A stretch of DNA of 38,519 nucleotides from Candidatus Cloacimonadota bacterium. Lineage in GTDB: Bacteria > Cloacimonadota > Cloacimonadia > Cloacimonadales > JAJBBL01. A program made the position numbers and the translations under genes. This document shows positions 16,710 to 25,600 of this stretch, piece by piece. The stretch covers positions 1 to 38,519 of the forward strand of contig JAHYIR010000020.1 in NCBI GenBank assembly GCA_019429305.1, written 5' to 3'. Each line of letters starts with the position of its first letter. Positions within the stretch are counted from its first letter, which is position 1. The notes beneath the pieces were generated by a model. That model was not told the origin of the DNA, did not search any database, and was given only the letters and a program-made list of their open reading frames with translations.

Positions 16710-19700
16710 ATGAAAAGGATTATGATCTACATTGGTTTGATAGTGATTTTATTATGTTCATTCTCAAGAATGTTAGATGCACAACCCCTTTTCACTTCCT
16801 ACCAATCAACAAAAGATTATATTGAAATTGAATTTGTTCTCGATAGTTATGACTTTGAAACGATTGAAGTTGATGGTTTCGATTATCAAAGAATAACACA
16901 TCCGAAAGCTTCTTATCTGATGGAAGAAGGACTGCCGGAACTACCGGTTTTTACGACTTCTATCGCTGTTCCAGCAACTGGAAGAGTAGTTTTGACTAAT
17001 ATAACTGTTCTAGACTCCGAAATAGTCAATAATTATACGATCTTTCCATCTCAGGATTTTGAACTCGAAATATCTAAAAATGTTGGATTCCTTAAAGATG
17101 AAGCATTCTATGAAAGAGATATTACCTATCCTGATCTGATTACTGAGATCGTAACTCCGGCTGTGATGAGGGATATTCGTTTCGTTTCGGTTGCTGTCAC
17201 GCCATTTAGATACAATCCTGCATTAGAAGAACTGGAAGTAAATAGGCATATTAGAATCAAAGTAGAGTTTGACCAAAGCCAACAGGGTGAAAATGAGATA
17301 AGCAAACCATATCGCAAATTATCACGTAGTTTCGAAAAGATCTATCGTAGTGTTTTTGTCAACTATGAAGAGTTTGTTGACCCTGCATGGGAATATCAGG
17401 CAAGAAGCATTTTGGTTATTTACCACCATAACTCAGTTATACAACCAATTGTTGATTTTTTTGTTAACTGGAAAAGACAGAAAGGATTTGAAATTACTGC
17501 TACAAATACCCAAAATCTAACAACTAATACAGCGATCAAAAATTACATTCAGAACGCTTATAATACTTGGGAACATCCACCAGAATACGTTATCTTGATT
17601 GGAGGAGGTAGTGGTACTTTTTCAATACCACCATTCTATGCCTATCCTAATTATGCCGGAGATCATCCTTACTCACTCTTAGAGGGGGATGATAATATTT
17701 CTGACGTCTTCGTTGGTAGATTACCTTTCAGTAATCAAGAACAATTGATGACTATCTGGAATAAGATAAAGAATTATGAAAAAGAGCCCTATCTGGATAA
17801 CATGAACTGGTATAAAAATGCTCTATTAGTTGGTTCTCCTACCGGTTGGGGTATTTCAACGCTCTTTACTCCTAAATATGTGAAAGAGTTAATGCTTCTT
17901 TATGATCCTGACTTTACCTTTTCTGAAGTATATTATTCTCCTTTCCCTTCACAAATAAATGCAGCTCTCAATCAAGGTTCATTTGTTTTTAATTATCGTG
18001 GATATTACGGTTTTTCGAATTGGTCACCCAATGATCCTACTATGAATAATGGTTTAATGATGCCCTACTGTTTTTTCCTGACCTGTAATACACTTAACTA
18101 CAGTAATAACAGTGAAACTGAAAGAATGGTCAACATAGGTACTCCTTTAGAACTAAAAGGGGGTATTGGTGCTATAGGGGTCAATACTTTAGAAAGTAAA
18201 ACTGCCTTTAATAATGCTTTAAGTGGTTCTTTTACTTATGGTATATATAATGAAGGTATCAGAACTTTAGGTGAGACACTCGTTAGAGGCAAGATTTTCT
18301 TGCATCAGACTTATGATACAGTGCATCCAAGCCAACCACCACAGTTTTCTCATTGGGTTAATCTAATGGGCGATCCATCTATGGATATCTGGGTCAATAC
18401 TCCAAAGGAAATGAATGTTGCTTATGAAGAGGTTTTACCTTTAGGTACTAATTTCATTGAAGTGATAGTTACAGATCATCTCGGATTACCCCTTGAAGAT
18501 GCATGGGTTACTATCAGACAGGGTGATGATGTAATTTTTGCAACCGGATATACTGATGAGAGTGGTTTTATTACACATTTCTTCAACCCTGATAATACCG
18601 GTGAAGTTCTACTAACAGTAACGAAACCTGATTACATACCTCATCTAGGTAGTTTTACCCTATCCGGAGAGCCGGCGGTCACTCTGTATAATGTTATTGT
18701 GAACAGCCCTATCAATGCCGGAGAAACTATATCTTTTCTAACTAACATTAAGAACTACCGAGATGAGACTGTATATAATATTGCTGGTTCAATTTCTACT
18801 GACACACCCTATATAGAGATTATTAACGGAACAACAAGTTATGGTAATATACAAGCTGGAGCCATAGCCGAAGGCGGAGAGGAATTTTCAATTTCCATCT
18901 CATTAGCCGCACCTAATATGTTCCCCGTAATTTTTTCACTCACATTAGAAGATGATCTGGGTAATAGCTGGCTTAGCAAATTCCTGTTTAAGATAAACGG
19001 CAACAGTCTCAAACCTATCGGTTTAATTATTGCTGACAGTCAGAATTACATTGAACCCGGTCAGACAGCTTTGATGCGGATGACCATCCATAATCAGGGG
19101 CAACTTGATATTGAAGAAGTTTTTGGTATCTTGCGGACAAATAATCCTCTACTCGATATCTCCGATTCAATCGCTTACTTTGAAAATATAGAAGTCGGTG
19201 GTACTGCAACTTCAATACCTGCTAACTCTTTTACTATCACTGCCTTTGATCAATTTATTCCTGGTATGACTGTTGATTTAGAAGTCTTATTCTATAACCA
19301 TTTAGGATATGAAGCTTTAGAACCAGTAACTTTGCAAATCGGTCCTATTTCCGTGAATGATCCACTCGGTCCCTGCGAATATGGCTATTATATTTACGGT
19401 ATGGAGGATACAAATTATGAGTTTGCTCCCGTATATGACTGGATTGAGATAGCACCTCAATTAGGAGGTAATGGTGTCAACACAGGATTACAATCTGACT
19501 ATAATAATGTTCAAGATTTTACTGCTGTGAATTTACCCTTTACATTCAAATTTTATGGTGTTGATTATGACGTTGTGACTATATCTGCCAATGGCTGGAT
19601 AAGTTTTGGATATACTCAACAAGGTACTTACCGCAATTGGCTACTTCCGGGACCTATGGGTCCTAATCCTATTGTAGCTGCTTTCTGGGATAATCTCAGT

Positions 19701-22133
19701 CTGGCACAGGGTGGGGTTTATACATATCATGATCAAGATAATGATGCTTTTATTATACAATGGCAAAATGCTCAGAATTTTGTTGGTTCTGCTCAAGAGA
19801 CTTTTCAAATAATACTTTTTAACCCAGATTTAGAACCTACTATCAATGACGGTCTTATAAAAATTCAATACAAAATCTTTAATAATGTAAATAATGCGGC
19901 TGGTGGAATGTTTGGCAACTGGGGCAATTATTGTACCGTTGGTATTGGTGATCACACAGGTAATGTCGGATTAACTTATACTTTTGCCAATCAATATCCG
20001 GTTGCTGCTGGTGTCTTAACTCATGAAAGTGCTATCATGATCGTCGGACATCAGAACTATGGTGAACCTCTTTTAGTCAGACAGAGTGTGATAGTTTTTG
20101 ATGAGAGCGAAAGTGGATACATCGATGCTGGAGAAAATGTAAAGTTAGGTATCTATCTCAGAAATATTGGATTGGCAACTGCTACAAACGTCTCTGCAAC
20201 AATAAATACTACAAGTCCATATATAAACATACTACATGATTCTTCGCAATATTATGACATCTTCCCCGGTACTGAAGAGATAAACCGGGAATTTTTTGAG
20301 TTTAATGTTTCCGCAGCTACTGACAACAATTATACTGCAAACATGCAAATCAATATAACAACAGATAATGCCTCTTTCAGTTTCCCATTCCAACTTACTA
20401 TTAGCCGACCGAGTCTGCAGATTATTTCTTATCTGATCGAAGAGATCGAAGGGAATGGTAATGGTATTATAGAACCAGGAGAAACAGTTAATCTGGTATT
20501 AGTTTTGAATAATTCATCGATGACTCCGGTAAGAAATGCTGCTTTTTCTGTCGAATCTTATAATGAGTATGCTACAGTCACTACTCCAAATGTCATTATC
20601 GGTGATGTACCTTCGAACACCAATCTGCAAAAAAATATCAGCATAACTTTTAATGAAGACTGCCCTGTTCAAGAAGTAATCCCTTTAGTTATTAATATTG
20701 ATGCTGAGAATATTATCGCATACAGCAGAGAGCTATATATAGGTGTTGCTATGGAGGACATCTTCATTGATTTTGAAGATAATGATGGTGGGTTTGCTAG
20801 TAATAATGATTCTGGCTGGCAATGGGGTGAACCTTCAATAAACCCCTATTCGGGTGAAAAAGTCTGGGCTACTGTTCTCAATACTAATTATGCTGATTCT
20901 GCTAACTGGACTCTCGATTCACCTTCTTTCCTTATCACTCCCTTTAGTGAACTCATTTTTCAACATAACTATAACATAGAACACTATTGGGATGGAGGAA
21001 ACATCAAGATCTCCACTGATGACGGAAATAGTTGGCAGATTGTTCATCCTTTTGGTGGATATCCTGTCACCACTGTCAATTCAGGAAACTCCGGTATCCC
21101 TAATCAACCGGCTTATTCAGGAAATAGTAACGGCTGGCAGGAAGCAACATTTGATCTCCAGCAATATTTTGGTAAACAAGTCCTTCTGAGATGGCATTTC
21201 GGCTCAGGGCCCTGGGTAAATGCTCCTGGTTGGTTTATTGACGATGTAATGCTTTCTGGAGCTAATCCATTATCCGCTACAATATCCGGATCTGTAGAAT
21301 TGAACCAGAGCCCATTCTGTGTTAGTAATGCTTTAATTACAGCAGGAGATTATTCGGTAAGACCGGATATAGCCGGCAATTACACTCTCATTGTGCCAGC
21401 AGGGAACTATACAGTATCTGCCCATTTCCCTTATCATTTTACAGATGTAACTCATAATTTCGAGATCTCTGATCTCGAACTCATTCAAAATAAAGATTTC
21501 TCTCTACAATATCTAACTCCTCCTGAAAACTTGGAATTGACCTTCAATGAAGATGATAACAGTACAGAATTAAATTGGAGCTATAACCCTCTACCGATGT
21601 CTCGTTCTGATGATTCTAGAAAACTATCTAGAGAACAACAGACTACTTTCTCGGTTTTCAGACAAAGAGATAGCGGTATCTTCACTCTTATCGCTAATAC
21701 TACAGAACAAACATTTTCTGAATTTATTCCAATACCGCAAAGCATTTATAGATACTATGTAGTAGCTCTATATCCAGAAGGTAACAGCGATAAATCCAAT
21801 ACCGTAAGCACTGATGACGAATATTTTAATATTGAAGAAGATGACCTGACATCTCCCTGCTTTGCTTTAAGTCAAAATTATCCCAATCCCTTTAATCCGG
21901 TGACAAATATCGCTTTTTCCATACCAGTACAGGAAAGAGTTCAATTAAAAATATTCAATATAAAAGGAGAACTGGTTAAGACGCTCCTCGATGATATCTT
22001 ACCCGCAGGAGATCATATCATCCAATGGAATGGTGTTAATAACAACAACCGACCAGTTAGCTCAGGAATCTACTTCTACCAAATTCAAGCAGGTACATTC
22101 AGAGAAACCAGAAAGGCACTGCTGCTAAAGTAA
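16710..22133 (+). CDS. giant secreted C25 (gingipain-like) peptidase-family protein with sorting tail, copy 2
   Basis: This 1,807-residue protein has the same domain order as the preceding gene along its whole length and is clearly its tandem paralog; only 45 bases separate them, and no terminator is visible between. A GGGAG precedes the ATG. The signal peptide is MKRIMIYIGLIVILLCSFS..., the C25-like domain spans about 230-560 and ends in LMGDPSMDIW, and the tail (QNYPNPFNPVTNIAF, SSGIYFYQIQAG) closes the protein. The gingipain His position is again non-His: Tyr432 in NYRGYYGFSNW, with Cys459 in CFFLTCNTLNY retained. Both copies lacking the His argues against a sequencing error. Divergence is spread over all domains, so the duplication is not recent. 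Expected to be cell-surface or secreted. Peptidase activity is not assured; a binding or structural role, or an altered mechanism, is possible. Confidence 0.9.
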   Translation: MKRIMIYIGLIVILLCSFSRMLDAQPLFTSYQSTKDYIEIEFVLDSYDFETIEVDGFDYQRITHPKASYLMEEGLPELPVFTTSIAVPATGRVVLTNITVLDSEIVNNYTIFPSQDFELEISKNVGFLKDEAFYERDITYPDLITEIVTPAVMRDIRFVSVAVTPFRYNPALEELEVNRHIRIKVEFDQSQQGENEISKPYRKLSRSFEKIYRSVFVNYEEFVDPAWEYQARSILVIYHHNSVIQPIVDFFVNWKRQKGFEITATNTQNLTTNTAIKNYIQNAYNTWEHPPEYVILIGGGSGTFSIPPFYAYPNYAGDHPYSLLEGDDNISDVFVGRLPFSNQEQLMTIWNKIKNYEKEPYLDNMNWYKNALLVGSPTGWGISTLFTPKYVKELMLLYDPDFTFSEVYYSPFPSQINAALNQGSFVFNYRGYYGFSNWSPNDPTMNNGLMMPYCFFLTCNTLNYSNNSETERMVNIGTPLELKGGIGAIGVNTLESKTAFNNALSGSFTYGIYNEGIRTLGETLVRGKIFLHQTYDTVHPSQPPQFSHWVNLMGDPSMDIWVNTPKEMNVAYEEVLPLGTNFIEVIVTDHLGLPLEDAWVTIRQGDDVIFATGYTDESGFITHFFNPDNTGEVLLTVTKPDYIPHLGSFTLSGEPAVTLYNVIVNSPINAGETISFLTNIKNYRDETVYNIAGSISTDTPYIEIINGTTSYGNIQAGAIAEGGEEFSISISLAAPNMFPVIFSLTLEDDLGNSWLSKFLFKINGNSLKPIGLIIADSQNYIEPGQTALMRMTIHNQGQLDIEEVFGILRTNNPLLDISDSIAYFENIEVGGTATSIPANSFTITAFDQFIPGMTVDLEVLFYNHLGYEALEPVTLQIGPISVNDPLGPCEYGYYIYGMEDTNYEFAPVYDWIEIAPQLGGNGVNTGLQSDYNNVQDFTAVNLPFTFKFYGVDYDVVTISANGWISFGYTQQGTYRNWLLPGPMGPNPIVAAFWDNLSLAQGGVYTYHDQDNDAFIIQWQNAQNFVGSAQETFQIILFNPDLEPTINDGLIKIQYKIFNNVNNAAGGMFGNWGNYCTVGIGDHTGNVGLTYTFANQYPVAAGVLTHESAIMIVGHQNYGEPLLVRQSVIVFDESESGYIDAGENVKLGIYLRNIGLATATNVSATINTTSPYINILHDSSQYYDIFPGTEEINREFFEFNVSAATDNNYTANMQINITTDNASFSFPFQLTISRPSLQIISYLIEEIEGNGNGIIEPGETVNLVLVLNNSSMTPVRNAAFSVESYNEYATVTTPNVIIGDVPSNTNLQKNISITFNEDCPVQEVIPLVINIDAENIIAYSRELYIGVAMEDIFIDFEDNDGGFASNNDSGWQWGEPSINPYSGEKVWATVLNTNYADSANWTLDSPSFLITPFSELIFQHNYNIEHYWDGGNIKISTDDGNSWQIVHPFGGYPVTTVNSGNSGIPNQPAYSGNSNGWQEATFDLQQYFGKQVLLRWHFGSGPWVNAPGWFIDDVMLSGANPLSATISGSVELNQSPFCVSNALITAGDYSVRPDIAGNYTLIVPAGNYTVSAHFPYHFTDVTHNFEISDLELIQNKDFSLQYLTPPENLELTFNEDDNSTELNWSYNPLPMSRSDDSRKLSREQQTTFSVFRQRDSGIFTLIANTTEQTFSEFIPIPQSIYRYYVVALYPEGNSDKSNTVSTDDEYFNIEEDDLTSPCFALSQNYPNPFNPVTNIAFSIPVQERVQLKIFNIKGELVKTLLDDILPAGDHIIQWNGVNNNNRPVSSGIYFYQIQAGTFRETRKALLLK

Positions 22134-22193
22134 TTCATACAACCCAACTCTCTCGAACCCTCTTTTGACATTTTGAAGGATCAGAAGTAGCCA

Positions 22194-22241
22194 CGAGGAA
22201 ATGTTTTCCTCGGTTCGAGCTGAGTGAAGCGTAGTCGAGAC
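22194..22241. repeat. double inverted-repeat element, candidate interspersed repeat
   Basis: CGAGGAAA (22194-22201) and TTTCCTCG (22205-22212) form a perfect 8-bp stem with a TGT loop. It is immediately followed by TTCGAGCTGAGTGAAGCGTA... (22214-22241), which has TCGA-CT/AG-TCGA symmetry with one bulged base. Similar 'TCGAC-TACGCT-CAGC-TCGA' strings recur as intergenic repeats in some FCB genomes, from memory. Only one copy lies in this window, so repeat status is unproven. Confidence 0.4.
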
Positions 22242-22397
22242 ATCCCATCACTGATATTGTTAAGCAAATATATATTTTGTTTTGGACTTGAAAATACTCT
22301 CCATCCCACATAATTCACTATCGAAACTCTTTCTCAAGTCAAGAAGACAGTAAATTGTTGCTGTTAAAAAACGGGGCATGTGAATTCTAAATAAAGC

Positions 22398-22426
22398 TTG
22401 ACACCAAAACAACGAAAACATATCTT
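22398..22426 (+). promoter_or_regulatory. sigma70-type promoter for the secreted nuclease gene
   Basis: TTGACA (22398-22403), a 17-base spacer, then TATCTT (22421-22426), a 4-of-6 match with the key first T, A and last T. It would give an mRNA leader of about 195 bases before the ATG at 22629. Confidence 0.5.
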
Positions 22427-22628
22427 TAATATTGAGAATTGTATATTTTATTGGGAGTTACAAGGTTATGGTAAAATCGACGAAATTTCAAGAACAACTA
22501 TTTTTCTCGAAAATGAAATCTTTATTCTCTTTAACATCACAGAATCAACCCCAAACCAAATTAACATCCCAGTTAGAAAACAAATGTATAGATCTATAAC
22601 AAACTAAACAATAATTTGGAGGTTTAAA

Positions 22629-25600
22629 ATGAAAAGGAATTTAATTTTAATAGCTTTTGCCTTATTATCAATAGGGCTGATATTTGGACAAGTACCCTTT
22701 ACAGCTACTTACACCTTTGATGGAACTACAGGCAATGTTGAGAGTTTTATTTACAATGGCACAACTTACGATGGAATTGAAATGGGTAATCTAATAAAAG
22801 TTGGTGTTACTTCAACTTCTAGTACAGGCAATTTTAGAGCAAATAATTGGCCTTTGGGAGCAACTGACGGTAGTGATGTTTTTACGGGAACTGTGGATTT
22901 TGATAAGTATTTCGGATTTTCAATAACTGCTGGTACCGGTTATGAATTTACAGTAAATTCTATTACTTTCGGAATTGGAAGAAGCAGTACAGGAATACGC
23001 CAGAGTCAATGGAGAGGTAGTCATGATAATTTTGCTTCTATCCTATCCGATTATACAACATTGAACGCCTCTTTAACAAATGATGCAGGAGTATTAACTA
23101 ATCCTGATCTGAATAGTAGTTGGACAGGTAATGTATTAGCCCTGGGAACTAACTATGCCAATATTGACACTTCAGTTGGTTTTCGATTTTATTTGTATAA
23201 TGCCGAATCAACTGCAGGAACGGCAGGTTTTCAGGGCCCTTTGACGATCAGCGGGACACTTGTATATACTGCAGGTGAAATGGTTGCCATGCCAGAATTT
23301 AATCCACCAGCAGGAACATACTCTACACCTCAAAATATTTCAATAACTTCAGATACAATAAGCGCTACGGTGTATTATCGTTTTGATGAGGCAGACCCTT
23401 GGACTGAATATACAAGTGCACTATATATTGATGAGACAACCACTATATGGGCATATGCGACAGCTACCGGTATGGTAGATAGTCCGGTTAACTCAGCTAC
23501 TTATATTCTTCCGACAACTACAGATATCCCATATATAGAGACTTTTGATACCGATCTAGGAGATTGTTATACATACAGTGTTTCAGGAGATACTAGATTC
23601 TGGACTCATGGATCATATGGTGGTAATGGTTACGCATATATGAATGGCTACAATTCTGGAGATTTGGAAGAGGATTGGCTTATCCTACCTGGAATTACTT
23701 TGAATAATGATGATATGATAATGAATTTTGAAACCTGGCGCAGGTATGGATCTGATGATGTTGATAACTATTTCAAACTGATGTACTCAACCGATTATCC
23801 TGGTATTGGAGATCCTTCTCTTGCAAATTGGACAGAAATAACTTTTACTCAACCAGCATCAGATCAAGTCTGGACTTCCTCGGGTAATTTAGATCTATCA
23901 GGAATTATAGGTGATCCTGTATATTTTGGGTTTAAATATCATTACAATTTTGGATTCTATGTGTCATGGCAAGTTGATAACATAAATATCTATCCTTCAG
24001 CAACACCGCTTATACATATAAATCCCGCAACTCTTTCAGGATTTACTTATTATTCTGGTCAAGGTCCTTCAGATGAACAATTCTTTACTGTTAGTGGGGA
24101 AAATCTTGCTGAAAATATCACAATAACCGCACCGTTGAATTATGAGATTTCAGAAACTTCGGGTGTAGGTTATACAGATATTATTTCTCTTGGACAATTA
24201 TCAGGTATTGTTCCTGATACTGATATTTATGTAAGATTGAAAGCAGATCTTGGTGTAGGTATATACGATAATGAGATTATTACGCTTACTTCTTCTGATG
24301 CTATAACACGAGAAGTTGTATGTAACGGACAAGTTCTTGAAATGCCATCAGATCCTTTATATATTACTAGTTCGGATTATGCCTATTCACAAGATTTTAA
24401 TTCTTTAGCTATCTCCGGATCAGGAAATCCATGGAGTGATAATGAAACAATTTTTGGTTGGTATTGGTATTCACCCTCGGACAGAGATCCCAATACGTAC
24501 GGTTATATAGCTGATCCGGGTTCAAGTAATACTGCTGCAGGACATAGTTACGGTTCAGATGATAGTACAGATCGTGCTATGGGTGTACTTTCTGGTAGTG
24601 GGCGTGATTTCTATATTGGAGTTCAATTTAAGAATGATTCTCAAGAGACAATTAATCTTTCAGATATCTTGGTTAGTTATACAGGTGAACAGTGGAGACA
24701 AACCTCGTATATTCAAACATTGGAATTTGCATATATGATTTCAGAGTCACTAATACTTGATTTTACTAGTGGTACTTGGATTGAGAACATTGCTCTTGAT
24801 TTTGCTGCTCTTCATACTGGTACCGATGGAGCTTTAGATGGAAATCTATCTATTAATAGCACAAATTTCGCTAATATACCCTTAGATATTGTAGGAGTTT
24901 TAAATCCTGGTGAATATGTAATGCTTAGGTGGCTTAAAACAGGGACTTTCTCTCCCGGTTTGGCAATAGATGATTTCTCGCTTATTATCGGAGAACCTGC
25001 TTCATACCTTACTGCAGTACCTCAAAGTCTTTCGGATTTCTACTACTTCGTTAATTCAGGTCCATCTGATCCTCAGTCATTTGTGCTGGAAGGTTTCTAT
25101 TTAGATGGAACTGATGTAACTATTGAAGCTCCTACAAATTTTGCAGTATCTATCGATAATACTAATTTCGACTCAATGGTAACTTTGATCGGTTATACTG
25201 GTACAGCTACAGAAATCTGGGTTCATCTTGTTGAAGGATTACCAATTGATGAATATTATGGAGACATTATTATAATTGGTGGTGGAGCAGATTCTATCAT
25301 GGTTGCTCTGAGTGGTAATGTCTATGAAGTTATAGATGATTTTGCCATTCCTTATGAGAATCCTTTCAGAACGAATGATGATTATATGAGAGCAGTATTT
25401 CAAGGTTTTAGTATAGAAAATGCTCAGCAGGAATTGGGTGCTGGTGGCTACTTAAGAATATTCCCAGATGGTTATTTAGAAACACCTACAATCGATTTCA
25501 CTCAATACGATTTTCTTGATATCATATTTGATGGAACTACTTATGGTGGAGCTTTAGAACAAACTCTTACTGTTAAGGTATCAGCCGATGATGGTTTGAC

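Larger units (their letters stand above)
22134..22628. other. intergenic region before the secreted nuclease gene
   Basis: About 495 bases. The left part holds an inverted-repeat element (22194-22241). The right part holds a promoter (22398-22426) and a Shine-Dalgarno (GGAGG, 22618-22622) for the nuclease gene. A 69-codon frame from a TTG at 22398 overlaps the promoter and lacks a ribosome site, so it is not called. The leader between promoter and start is about 200 bases long; no recognised riboswitch is seen. Confidence 0.5.

Noticed and set aside
22398-22607. 69-codon frame starting at TTG before the nuclease gene
   Set aside because: The start coincides with the -35 of a good promoter, there is no ribosome site, and the composition is AT-driven with no recognisable domain.
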